Source: JBCCZC01 sp039188505 (GTDB taxonomy: Bacteria; Pseudomonadota; Gammaproteobacteria; Xanthomonadales; SZUA-38). From it: a stretch of 6,248 bases of DNA. The position numbers and the translations under genes were made by a program. The notes under the pieces were generated by a model. That model made no database searches, was not told the DNA's origin, and worked only from the letters and a program-made list of their open reading frames with translations. Shown here piece after piece: positions 1 through 6,248 of this stretch. The stretch covers positions 1 through 6,248 of the forward strand of contig JBCCZC010000349.1 of NCBI GenBank assembly GCA_039188505.1. The letters run 5' to 3'. Position 1 is the first letter of the stretch; each line of letters starts with the position of its first letter.

Positions 1-739
1 CGATTCCCTGCTGCTTAACTGGTATCTGACAAACGAGAATTTCGATGCCTCCGAAGCCTATCTGCACTCTCAGATCGACCCCGGGGCCGACACGCCCGAC
101 AGCCATATCCGCCTGATCCAGTTCCTGAACAAATCCGGCGGCGGGCGGAAAGCGACCGGTCGCGAGCATGGAGACCGTCAGCAGGAAATCGAAGATCGCG
201 TAGAACACCAGCCCGCCCATGAGGAACCGGAGCCAGGCCGCCTGCCAGGCGCCGCGGTCGAGGCGCTCGGGCGCCGTGCGCTGCGCGTCGCGGATCGCCA
301 GCCACGCCCGGTGGGCGCACCAGCCCGTCAGCAGCCAGAAACCGGAGAAGAGAAGCAGGGTCCGGTTCGGATCGGCCCGGGCCGCCAGCTTCTCCGCACC
401 GCTCAGGCCATAGAACGGCAGCAGCCAGGCAAACGCTGCGAATGGCGGCAGCACCAGCCAGCGGACGCCGAGCGGACGGGGCCGGCGCAGGAACTGCTGG
501 ACGTAGCGGAGCGCCAGGGGCCCGATCAGGAACCAGATCGGCGTGAGGACGCCGGCGAGGTGCGGGCGGTTGGCGATGATTCCGGCCACGCCCAGATAGA
601 GCTCGAGCAGCAGCACGGTCGCGGCCAGGACGAGCGCCGCGAGGGTCGTGTTGGCGGCATCGTGACGACGCCCCGCCGTTCCCAGCAGCACGGCCAGGAA
701 GGTGCCGTGGAGCATCAGCAGGAGCAGGAGCGTCGTCAT
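1..739 (-). CDS. Putative membrane-embedded AraC-type regulator, N-terminal TM part only (partial)
   Basis: This frame opens with ATG at 739-737 and has no stop before the left edge (246 codons). The product begins MTTLLLLLMLHGTFLAVLLG. About six hydrophobic segments follow, near residues 1-20, 31-53, 62-83, 92-110, 125-148 and 168-193. The phrases PIWFLIGPLALRYVQQFLRR and LLPFYGLSGAEKLA resemble the 7TM sensor half of AraC-family regulators, whose C-terminal helix-turn-helix would lie beyond the edge. This is family knowledge; no HTH is seen here. Coding quality collapses after about residue 198 (base ~148): rare AGA, ATA and GGA codons appear, third-position G/C falls to roughly 57%, and the expected seventh helix is absent. 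The real gene is therefore probably broken near 140-155. The start lies 10 bases after the stop of the upstream exported-protein gene and is preceded by GGAAAGG, so the two are likely cotranscribed. Other multi-helix sensor or membrane proteins remain possible. Confidence 0.62.
   Translation of the reverse strand, partial: MTTLLLLLMLHGTFLAVLLGTAGRRHDAANTTLAALVLAATVLLLELYLGVAGIIANRPHLAGVLTPIWFLIGPLALRYVQQFLRRPRPLGVRWLVLPPFAAFAWLLPFYGLSGAEKLAARADPNRTLLLFSGFWLLTGWCAHRAWLAIRDAQRTAPERLDRGAWQAAWLRFLMGGLVFYAIFDFLLTVSMLATGRFPPAAGFVQELDQADMAVGRVGPGVDLRVQIGFGGIEILVCQIPVKQQGI
2..142 (+). CDS. C-terminally cut fragment of a TPR-like protein
   Basis: Frame 2 of the plus strand opens at the window edge and reads like genuine protein for about 47 residues. 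It contains NWYLTNENFDASEAYLHSQI, then an Asp/Pro-rich turn, then a second helix ending IRLIQFLNKSGG. The spacing of aromatic, small and Ala/Leu positions fits a tetratricopeptide-type helical repeat, which normally serves as a protein-protein scaffold. After about base 142 the same frame stays open to 925 but becomes Arg/Gln/Glu-rich nonsense, because it is then the antisense of the membrane gene on the minus strand. The first 60 bases are about 48% G+C, well below the rest of the window, and AT-ending codons are more frequent. I see no natural stop codon for this protein, so it appears to be cut at a breakpoint. The TPR assignment comes from pattern only and the exact family is unknown. Confidence 0.45.
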
Positions 740-749
740 GCCTTTCCAG

Positions 750-1379
750 TCAGCCTCCCGGGGCGCCGTAGCGGGCGGACGGGCCGCCGGGCGCATTGCG
801 ACGATAGACGATGTCGTAGTATTTCACCCAGTCGGTCTCCCGGGGTTGCGCCAGCTGCTGAAAGCCCCAGTTGTGGATCGTGCCGTCGGCCTGCGGATGC
901 CAGTGCCAGCGGTGCCGGATCTTGACCGGCTGACCCTGGCGCGTGCGGTACTCGATCCAGTCGGACTGCAGCACCATGACCCCGTCGCTGTCGAGCGCGC
1001 CGGCGAGGGGAATCACCGAGCCGTTGTTGTCGATCCAGGTCTGGTGCCATCGGCCGTCGGCGCCGAGCGTGGTGTGACTACCTCCCTGCATGCGCCAGGG
1101 CGCGCCGGGTAGCGTGTAGACGTCGTTCATGTGCCGCCAGTGCTGGCGCAGGGCGCAGCCCCCGAAGGCCTTCTCGACGTCGTCGAAGCCGACCATGAGG
1201 CCACTCTCGCGGTCGTAGACCTGCCACTCCCCCACCCAGAAGTCGAAGTCCTCCCGGGCCGCGTTCGAGTCCGCCCACCAGACCTTGCCTTCGCAGGGCG
1301 GCGCGAACGGCGGTGGCTCGTTCTGGGCGACGGTGGCGGACGCGGCGAGCAGCAGGGCGGGCATGAGCAGTCGGTTCAC
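750..1379 (-). CDS. Exported DUF1579/lipocalin-like protein
   Basis: A 209-residue protein of unknown specific function. I chose the GTG start at 1379 because it directly precedes a clean signal peptide (NRLLMPALLLAASATVA, cleavage near residue 18) and has GGAG eight bases upstream. The longer frame from 1484 would prepend an Arg-rich, unhydrophobic leader and run through the divergent regulatory region. The mature part carries FDFWVGEWQVYD (residues 45-56), the kind of Phe-Trp-Gly-Glu-Trp opening strand seen in DUF1579 and lipocalin-like small beta-barrels. It is followed by Trp/His-rich strands such as GRWHQTWIDNNG (109-120) and KIRHRWHWHPQADG. Cys29 and Cys75 could form a disulfide; no lipobox is seen, so a soluble periplasmic protein is expected. 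Barrels of this kind often bind small hydrophobic ligands, but no ligand can be assigned here. It lies just upstream of the AraC-type membrane gene and is divergent from the MBL hydrolase. Confidence 0.78.
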   Translation of the reverse strand: MNRLLMPALLLAASATVAQNEPPPFAPPCEGKVWWADSNAAREDFDFWVGEWQVYDRESGLMVGFDDVEKAFGGCALRQHWRHMNDVYTLPGAPWRMQGGSHTTLGADGRWHQTWIDNNGSVIPLAGALDSDGVMVLQSDWIEYRTRQGQPVKIRHRWHWHPQADGTIHNWGFQQLAQPRETDWVKYYDIVYRRNAPGGPSARYGAPGG

Positions 1380-1439
1380 GGGACGGTCTCCGTTCGGATT
1401 CGCGCTCAGGGTGTCATTCGACCTTCGTGTACGGCCTCT

Positions 1440-1453
1440 CATCCCATGGGATG
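1440..1453. promoter_or_regulatory. Perfect 14-bp palindrome in divergent intergenic region
   Basis: CATCCCATGGGATG is identical to its reverse complement. It lies in the 125-base gap between the GTG of the exported lipocalin-like gene and the ATG of the MBL hydrolase, where a shared operator would be expected. It is followed at once by a smaller palindrome GCACGTGC (1453-1460) and by GCTAGC (1459-1464). A weak -10-like TAGCAT lies at 1461-1466, with no convincing -35 box. Dimeric regulators commonly bind such symmetric sites. Which protein binds, and whether any does, is inference. Confidence 0.35.
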
Positions 1454-1504
1454 CACGTGCTAGCATCCGGCGCACCTCAGGCATCAGCGACGGCAGGGCG
1501 CGCC

Positions 1505-2461
1505 ATGGCAGACGTCATCACGATCGACTGCGGCTATCTCGAGCGGGACGAGTTCGCGGCCACCTACCTCATCACCGACGGCGATCGCGCGGCTTTCATC
1601 GACAACAACACGGCCTTCGCGGTCCCGCGCATGCTCGAAGCCCTGGCAGGGACCGGGCTGATGCCGGAGCAGGTCGAATTCATCATCATCACGCACGTGC
1701 ACCTGGACCACGCCGGCGGCACCTCGGCGCTCGCGTCCGCGTGCCCGAACGCCACCATCCTGGCCCATCCTCGCGCCGCCCGGCACATCATCGATCCCTC
1801 GCGGCTCGTCGCGAGTTCCATGGCCGTCTACGGCGAAGACCGTTTCCGGGCCATGTACGGCGACATCCAACCGGTGCCGGAGCAGCGGGTGCGCGTCATG
1901 GCGGACGACGAGACGGTCGCCCTGGGAAGGCGACCGCTCCGGTTCATACACACTCGCGGCCACGCGAATCACCACTTCTGCATCGTCGACGGTCCCAACG
2001 TCTTCACCGGCGACGCGTTCGGCCTGCGCTACCCGTTCCTGCAGCGTGACGGCACCTTCGTCATTCCGTCGACCAGCCCGACCGACTTCGACGGACCCCT
2101 GGCCCGGGAGTCCATCCTGCGCATCGTCGACGAGCGCCCGCAGACGGTGTATCCGACGCACTTCGGCGCGGTCACCGACATCGATGTGGCAGCCGGACAG
2201 CTCATCCGGCACCTCGAGTTTTCGGAGGCGGTGATGCTGGAAGCCGAGGCCAGCGACCTCCCCGACGACGCGTTGCAGCGATACCTCCAGGGCCGCCTGT
2301 CGGACTACTACCGGGGCCTCCTTGACGCCCGCGGTCACCTCAGCGCCGACCCGGCCGCCTGGGACTGGCTGGCCAACGACATCGATCTCAACGCGCAGGG
2401 GCTCGCCTGGGTCGCGAACAAGCGCCGCCGCAAGGTGCGCCAGGCCGCTGCCAAGCACTAG
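1505..2461 (+). CDS. MBL-fold metallo-hydrolase
   Basis: A 318-residue metallo-beta-lactamase-fold hydrolase of the glyoxalase II-like (COG0491-type) group. Such enzymes use one or two metal ions to hydrolyse thioesters, lactones, phosphodiesters or similar bonds; the substrate here is unknown. The signature THVHLDHAGG gives His64, His66, Asp68 and His69. The other ligands are His153 in HTRGHANHH, the bridging Asp170 in FTGDAFG, and His219 in YPTHFG, so the metal site looks complete. The C-terminal ~80 residues form a helical extension containing LSDYYRGLLDARG and ending in a basic tail (NKRRRKVRQ). No signal peptide is present, so it is probably cytoplasmic. I chose the ATG at 1505 because the fold's first strand (ITIDCGYL) begins at once and AGGG lies six bases upstream. 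The longer frame from 1427 runs through the palindrome. The next gene downstream is the Tricorn-like protease, 96 bases away. Confidence 0.9.
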   Translation: MADVITIDCGYLERDEFAATYLITDGDRAAFIDNNTAFAVPRMLEALAGTGLMPEQVEFIIITHVHLDHAGGTSALASACPNATILAHPRAARHIIDPSRLVASSMAVYGEDRFRAMYGDIQPVPEQRVRVMADDETVALGRRPLRFIHTRGHANHHFCIVDGPNVFTGDAFGLRYPFLQRDGTFVIPSTSPTDFDGPLARESILRIVDERPQTVYPTHFGAVTDIDVAAGQLIRHLEFSEAVMLEAEASDLPDDALQRYLQGRLSDYYRGLLDARGHLSADPAAWDWLANDIDLNAQGLAWVANKRRRKVRQAAAKH

Positions 2462-2492
2462 GGTTTTCCCCGGCCACCTCGTGCGGCAAAAA

Positions 2493-2518
2493 CGACTGGC
2501 CTGTGACCCGCCCAGTCG
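2493..2518. repeat. Inverted repeat between the hydrolase and protease genes
   Basis: The arms CGACTGG (2493-2499) and CCAGTCG (2512-2518) are perfect complements around a 12-base loop, in the 96-base gap before the Tricorn-like gene. No T-run follows, so an intrinsic terminator is unlikely. A poor -10-like TACGCT (2520-2525) lies just after it, so it could be an operator or part of a promoter. Seven-bp arms in GC-rich DNA can arise by chance. Confidence 0.25.
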
Positions 2519-2557
2519 CTACGCTTCGGACCCCGGCCCCCGACAGGAACCAGGTCC

Positions 2558-5500
2558 ATGCGCCTTCTCGCATCGCTCCTCCTCGCGCTCCTCATCGGCG
2601 CTGCCCACGCCGTGGATCCGAAGGACACGCGGCTGCTACAGATGCCGACGATCAGCGAGCGCAACATCGCGTTCGCCTACGACAACGACCTGTGGATCGC
2701 CGATCGTGACGGCGGTTACGCGCGCCGGGTGACCACTGCCGAGGGCACCGAATTCAACCCGATTCTCTCGCCGGACGGTCGATGGCTGGCCTTCACGGGC
2801 AACTACGACGGCAACCTGGATGCCTACGTCATGCCCGCGGCCGGTGGCGAGGTCCGGCGCTTGACCTGGCATCCGAGCAATGACTTCGTCGTGGGCTTCT
2901 CGGGCGACAGCGAGCGCGTGCTGTTCTACACGCCGCGCACCGTGCACACGACGCGCCATCGCCATCTGTATACGGTCGCAGTCGAGGGCGGTCGCCCCGA
3001 GCGATTGCCGGTCCCGACCGGCATTCGCGCCGCGCTGTCCCCGGACGGGTCGAAGATCGCCTACAACCCGCACGCCCCGGCCTGGGTGCAGTGGAAGAAC
3101 TACCGTGGCGGCCGTATCAGCCGCCTGTGGATCATGGATCTCGACGACCATGACGTCGTCGAGGTGCCCATGCCGGAGGGCGGGTCGAACGATACGGATC
3201 CGATGTGGATCGGCGATACGCTCTACTTCGCCTCGGACCGCGACGGCGAGTTCAACCTCTACCGCTATGCCGACGGGACCGTCGATGCGCTGACGGACTT
3301 CGAGGACTTTCCGGTCATGAACGCCAGGGCCGGCGGGGGCGTGATCATCTTCGAGCGCGCCGGTCAGCTGCAGACCTTCGATCCGCGGAGCGGCGCCATC
3401 GAGGACATCGTGATCGGTGCGGGTTCCGACCTGCGCGAGGCGCGGCCGCGCTGGGCATCGGGCGCCGAGTGGGTGCGGGACGCGGACGTCTCGCCGGACG
3501 GCAAGCGCGTCGCCCTCGAATTCCGCGGCGAGATCGTGACGCTCCCCGCCGAGAAGGGTGATCCCCGCAATCTGACGCGCTCCACCGGCGCCCACGACCG
3601 CAGCCCCGCCTGGTCGCCGGACGGCGCACAGGTCGCCTGGTTCTCCGACAACGGCGGCGAATATGCGCTCTGGGTCGGCGCCCAGGACGGGACCGGCGAA
3701 CCGCGCCGCTACGAACTCGACGGTGCGGGCTTCTACCACGACCCGGCCTGGTCGCCGGACGGGGCGCGCATCGCCTTCCGCGACAACGCGCTGGCGCTGC
3801 ACGTCGTCGAGCTCGAGAGCGGCGCCGTGACGCCCATCGCTGCGGAGCCGGTCTACACGCCGATCATCACGATGAGCTACGACTGGAGCCCGGACTCCCG
3901 CTGGCTCGCCTACACGGTCAACAACGAGGGCCTGATGCAGACGGTCCACCTCTGGTCCGTCGGCTCCGGCGAGTCGCGGCCGGTCACCGACGGCATGGCG
4001 GAGATGAGCCGGCCGCAGTTCGATCCGAACGGCCAGTTCCTCTACATGCTCGGCTCGACGGACGCCGGCCCGGCCAAGGACTGGTTCGCCCAGTCGAGCA
4101 TCGACATGGCAATTCACCACCGCATCTACGCGGCGACGCTGGCGGCGGACGGTCCTGGCCCGCTGCCGCCCCAGAGCGACGAGGTGGCCGTGGCCACGGA
4201 CGACAGCGGCGACGACGAGGAGAGCGACCCGGAGGACAGCAAGGGTGACGAGCCGCCCGAAACGCGGGTCGACTTCGACGGCCTGGCCGGCCGGATCCAG
4301 GTCATTCCCGGTGACGCGGCGACGATGCACGGCCTGACCGTGGGCAAGAGCGGTGAGCTTTACTGGATCGAGACCGTGGGTCAGACGTCCTTCAGCGCCT
4401 TCGGCGGCGCCGGCGAGCTCAAACGCTTCACCCTCGAGGACCGCGAGACGAAGTCGCTCGGTACCGGCATCGGCGCCTTCATGCTCAGCGGCGACGGGGC
4501 GAAGCTCTTCTACCAGAAAGGCGAGAACTGGTTCCTGTCGGACGCGGGCGGCGAGCTCAAGGCGGGCGAGGGCAAGGTTGCCCTCGACGCGATCAGCGTC
4601 CGGGTCGAGCCGCGGGCCGAGTGGGCACAGATCTTCGACGAGGCCTGGCGCATCAATCGCGACTACTTCTATGCGACCAATTTCCACGGCGCGGACTGGG
4701 ACGCGGTGCGCGCGAAGTACGCGCCGCTCGTCGCGCACGCGGCGAACCGGGGCGACGTGTTCCGGCTCATCCGCTGGATGGCCAGCGAGCTGGCCGTCGG
4801 TCACAGCTATTCCGGCGATGGCGACACCATCGACGAGCCGACCGAGGTCAGCGTGGGGCTGCTGGGTGCCGACTACGAGGTCGTCCGCGGCCGCTACCGG
4901 TTCGCGAAGATCTTCGGCGAGCTCAACTGGACGCCGGAGCTCGTGGCCCCGCTGCGCCAGCCGGGTATTGACGTGAACGAGGGCGACTTCCTCCTCGCCG
5001 TCGACGGCGTCGACGTCAGCGACGACGACAGCCTGTTCCGCCACTTCGAGAACACGGTGGGCCGGCAGCTTCGGCTCACCGTCGGACCGCGCGCGAACGG
5101 CCGGGACAGTCGCGAGATCACGGTGTTGCCGATCGGCAACGAGGCGGGCCTGCGCATCCGTGACTGGGTGGAATCGAACATGCGCAAGGTGCACGAGGCC
5201 ACGGACGGGCGCATCGCCTACGTCCACGTGCCCAACACCGCCGGCGCCGGCCACGAGTACTTCAAGCGCTACTTCTTCCCGCAGTCCCACATGGACGGGA
5301 TCATCGTCGACGAGCGCTACAACGGCGGCGGTCTCTACGCGGACTACTACATCGACATCCTGCGCCGGCCCTTCGGCGCCTGGTGGGCGATGCGCTACGG
5401 CGACGACCTCATCAGCCCGCGCGGCGCCATCTACGGTCCCAAGGTGATGATCGCGGACGAAAACGCCGGCTCCGGCGGCGACCTGCTGCCGTGGATGTTC

Positions 5501-5809
5501 CAGAAATACGAGCTCGGTCCCGTGGTCGGCACGCGGACCTGGGGCGGACTCGTCGGCATCCTGGGTTTCCCGACGCTCATGGACGGCGGCAGCGTCACCG
5601 CGCCGAACCTCGCCATCTGGAACGAGGACGGCTGGATCGTCGAGAACGTCGGCGTGCCGCCGGATGTCGAGGTGTTCCAGTGGCCAAAGGCGGTCAACGC
5701 CGGCGGCGATCCGCAGCTGGAGAAGGCCATCGAGATCGCGCTCGAGGGCCTCGAGGACGCCCCGCCCGCGAAGCCCGCGCGGCCACCGTTCCCGGAGCGG
5801 GCGCGCTGA
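2558..5809 (+). CDS. Exported Tricorn-like S41 family serine peptidase
   Basis: A 1083-residue protein with the Tricorn protease layout, close to the family's usual ~1050-1100. A signal peptide (residues 1-18, ending GAAHA) indicates export to the periplasm. Residues ~25-500 hold TolB/PD40-type propeller repeats, with SPDG or SPDS motifs near 71, 161, 312, 353, 399 and 444. A very acidic linker at ~540-565 (DDSGDDEESDPEDSKGDE) leads to DFDGLAGRIQVIPG and a second propeller portion to ~680. A helical C1 domain (685-760), a PDZ domain (~763-857) and the S41 catalytic core (~885-1060) follow. The likely nucleophile is Ser972 in NAGSGGD and the likely base is His749 in LAVGHSYSG. YNGGG (921-925) and VENVGVPPDVEV, where Glu1029 may be the Tricorn Glu1023 counterpart, support the assignment. 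Such enzymes cut peptides, often products of other proteases; the substrate here is unknown. The ATG is preceded by AGGAACCAGGTCC. Gly748 stands where archaeal Tricorn has a Ser before the catalytic His. Confidence 0.95.
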   Translation: MRLLASLLLALLIGAAHAVDPKDTRLLQMPTISERNIAFAYDNDLWIADRDGGYARRVTTAEGTEFNPILSPDGRWLAFTGNYDGNLDAYVMPAAGGEVRRLTWHPSNDFVVGFSGDSERVLFYTPRTVHTTRHRHLYTVAVEGGRPERLPVPTGIRAALSPDGSKIAYNPHAPAWVQWKNYRGGRISRLWIMDLDDHDVVEVPMPEGGSNDTDPMWIGDTLYFASDRDGEFNLYRYADGTVDALTDFEDFPVMNARAGGGVIIFERAGQLQTFDPRSGAIEDIVIGAGSDLREARPRWASGAEWVRDADVSPDGKRVALEFRGEIVTLPAEKGDPRNLTRSTGAHDRSPAWSPDGAQVAWFSDNGGEYALWVGAQDGTGEPRRYELDGAGFYHDPAWSPDGARIAFRDNALALHVVELESGAVTPIAAEPVYTPIITMSYDWSPDSRWLAYTVNNEGLMQTVHLWSVGSGESRPVTDGMAEMSRPQFDPNGQFLYMLGSTDAGPAKDWFAQSSIDMAIHHRIYAATLAADGPGPLPPQSDEVAVATDDSGDDEESDPEDSKGDEPPETRVDFDGLAGRIQVIPGDAATMHGLTVGKSGELYWIETVGQTSFSAFGGAGELKRFTLEDRETKSLGTGIGAFMLSGDGAKLFYQKGENWFLSDAGGELKAGEGKVALDAISVRVEPRAEWAQIFDEAWRINRDYFYATNFHGADWDAVRAKYAPLVAHAANRGDVFRLIRWMASELAVGHSYSGDGDTIDEPTEVSVGLLGADYEVVRGRYRFAKIFGELNWTPELVAPLRQPGIDVNEGDFLLAVDGVDVSDDDSLFRHFENTVGRQLRLTVGPRANGRDSREITVLPIGNEAGLRIRDWVESNMRKVHEATDGRIAYVHVPNTAGAGHEYFKRYFFPQSHMDGIIVDERYNGGGLYADYYIDILRRPFGAWWAMRYGDDLISPRGAIYGPKVMIADENAGSGGDLLPWMFQKYELGPVVGTRTWGGLVGILGFPTLMDGGSVTAPNLAIWNEDGWIVENVGVPPDVEVFQWPKAVNAGGDPQLEKAIEIALEGLEDAPPAKPARPPFPERAR

Positions 5810-5815
5810 CCATTT

Positions 5816-5827
5816 CGGGGCGCCCCG
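5816..5827. repeat. GC-rich 12-bp palindrome after the protease gene
   Basis: CGGGGCGCCCCG is self-complementary and begins seven bases after the protease stop codon. It could fold as a short GC hairpin that slows polymerase, but there is no T-tract after it. A canonical intrinsic terminator is therefore not supported, and composition alone could produce it. Confidence 0.3.
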
Positions 5828-5860
5828 GGCACCGGCGGTCTGCACTTCAGCTTGACCGTA

Positions 5861-5879
5861 GGGCGGGTAAAAATCGCCC
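5861..5879. repeat. Hairpin with A-rich loop between protease and SpeD-like gene
   Basis: The arms GGGCG (5861-5865) and CGCCC (5875-5879) flank the loop GGTAAAAAT, with a possible G-T pair extending the stem. The preceding GTAGGGCGGGT resembles the start of short intergenic repeats common in gammaproteobacteria, but only one copy is present here, so this is a guess. No T-run follows. It sits in the 204-base gap (5810-6013), in which I find no other gene and no well-spaced promoter. Confidence 0.3.
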
Positions 5880-6013
5880 GGGCTCTGGGTTCTTGATCGG
5901 GGCACGCACGCGAATCCGTGAGCGACCGGTCACATCCGCAACATCGGTAGCCGCGCTGCGCCCAGGTGCCGTGGGCTCCGGCTCTCAATTTTCACAGCAT
6001 CGGAAATCCAAAC

Positions 6014-6248
6014 ATGGCGGCAAGCAAATACGGTGTTGAGGCGATCATCGACGTCAGCGGATGTTCGACGGAAAAATTCACACGCGCGGGCATCGGCGAG
6101 TTCATCCTCGAACTGTGCGCGAGGATCGACATGACCCCGGCACTCGAGACGTTCTTCTGGGATGAAGAGAACGGTGGCGCGACAGACGAACCTCACCTCA
6201 AGGGGACCTCGGCCTTCCGGTTTATCGAAACCAGCAACATCGTGGTCC
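6014..6248 (+). CDS. SpeD-like S-adenosylmethionine decarboxylase homologue, N-terminal part (cut by window end)
   Basis: The first 78 residues of a protein running off the right edge. It starts MAASKYGVEAIIDVSGC, like the first strand of prokaryotic class 1b AdoMet decarboxylases (SpeD). It continues with a helix (GIGEFILELCARIDM) and reaches GTSAFRFIETSNIVV. SpeD proteins cleave themselves before a serine to make a pyruvoyl cofactor, then decarboxylate AdoMet for spermidine synthesis; some homologues act on arginine or ornithine instead. Aligned by eye to the classical Glu-Ser-His-Ile, Ser74 matches the cleavage serine, but Thr73 replaces Glu and Asn75 replaces His. The next codon starts with C, consistent with the expected His two residues after Ile. 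The catalytic Cys lies beyond the window. The ATG has GGAAA seven bases upstream. G+C is lower than in the neighbouring protease gene. The SpeD fold is likely; the reaction is uncertain. Confidence 0.75.
   Translation, partial: MAASKYGVEAIIDVSGCSTEKFTRAGIGEFILELCARIDMTPALETFFWDEENGGATDEPHLKGTSAFRFIETSNIVV

Noticed and set aside
311..925. Plus-strand open frame across the membrane and lipocalin-like genes
   Set aside because: It is Gln/Arg/Glu-rich nonsense, the antisense of TM-coding DNA. It is only the continuation of the frame that is meaningful in bases 2-142.
1380..1484. Upstream extension of the lipocalin-like gene to an ATG at 1484
   Set aside because: The added 35 residues are Arg-rich and would bury the signal peptide. 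The GTG at 1379 has a well-spaced GGAG and a clean signal sequence.
1484..2458. Minus-strand open frame antisense to the MBL hydrolase
   Set aside because: It has no recognisable motif and its composition is that of a mirrored coding frame. The plus strand carries every MBL metal ligand.
5816..5879. Rho-independent terminator after the Tricorn-like gene
   Set aside because: Two GC hairpins exist but neither is followed by a run of T, so they are listed only as palindromic repeats.
5852..5898. -35-like TTGACC (5852) and TTGATC (5893) upstream of the SpeD-like gene
   Set aside because: Neither has a convincing -10 hexamer at 16-18 bases. TAAAAAT lies only about ten bases after the first.
2636..5905. 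Minus-strand open frame of 1089 codons antisense to the Tricorn-like gene
   Set aside because: It is His/Val/Arg/Asp-rich without domains or hydrophobic periodicity. In GC-rich DNA with biased third positions, the antisense frame commonly lacks stops. The plus strand has an unmistakable domain series.

Overview
The window is about two-thirds G+C with strongly G/C-biased third codon positions. Its gene set is an exported Tricorn-type protease, an MBL-fold hydrolase, a lipocalin-like exported protein, a multi-TM AraC-type sensor and a SpeD-like enzyme. This suits a high-GC proteobacterium, most plausibly a gammaproteobacterium of the Wenzhouxiangella/Xanthomonadales/Chromatiales kind. That placement is inferred from style only, since there is no rRNA or marker gene.

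Layout, left to right. (1) Bases 1 to about 142, plus strand: a fragment that reads as TPR-type protein and has lower G+C. (2) Minus strand, from 739 towards the left edge: the six-helix N-terminal membrane part of what looks like a membrane-embedded AraC-family regulator. Its coding character stops at about 140-155, exactly where the plus-strand TPR fragment ends, so a breakpoint or assembly join is likely. (3) Minus strand 1379-750: an exported DUF1579/lipocalin-like protein, 10 bases upstream of gene 2 and probably cotranscribed with it. (4) 1380-1504: a divergent intergenic region with a perfect 14-bp palindrome. (5) Plus strand 1505-2461: a cytoplasmic MBL-fold metallo-hydrolase with all metal ligands. 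(6) Plus strand 2558-5809: a 1083-residue exported Tricorn-like S41 peptidase (propellers, PDZ, S41). (7) 5810-6013: an intergenic region with two GC-rich palindromic or hairpin sequences. (8) Plus strand from 6014 to the right edge: the N-terminal 78 residues of a SpeD/AdoMet-decarboxylase-like protein with an Ile-Glu-Thr-Ser-Asn variant of the self-cleavage site.

No phage, IS, CRISPR or defence cassette is visible, and the genes do not form one evident pathway. The left pair (regulator plus exported lipocalin-like protein) looks like one transcription unit. The hydrolase and the protease may be separate units or weakly linked. The SpeD-like gene probably starts a new unit that continues beyond the window. 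The points most worth a second look are the broken left end, the divergent palindrome and the SpeD variant.
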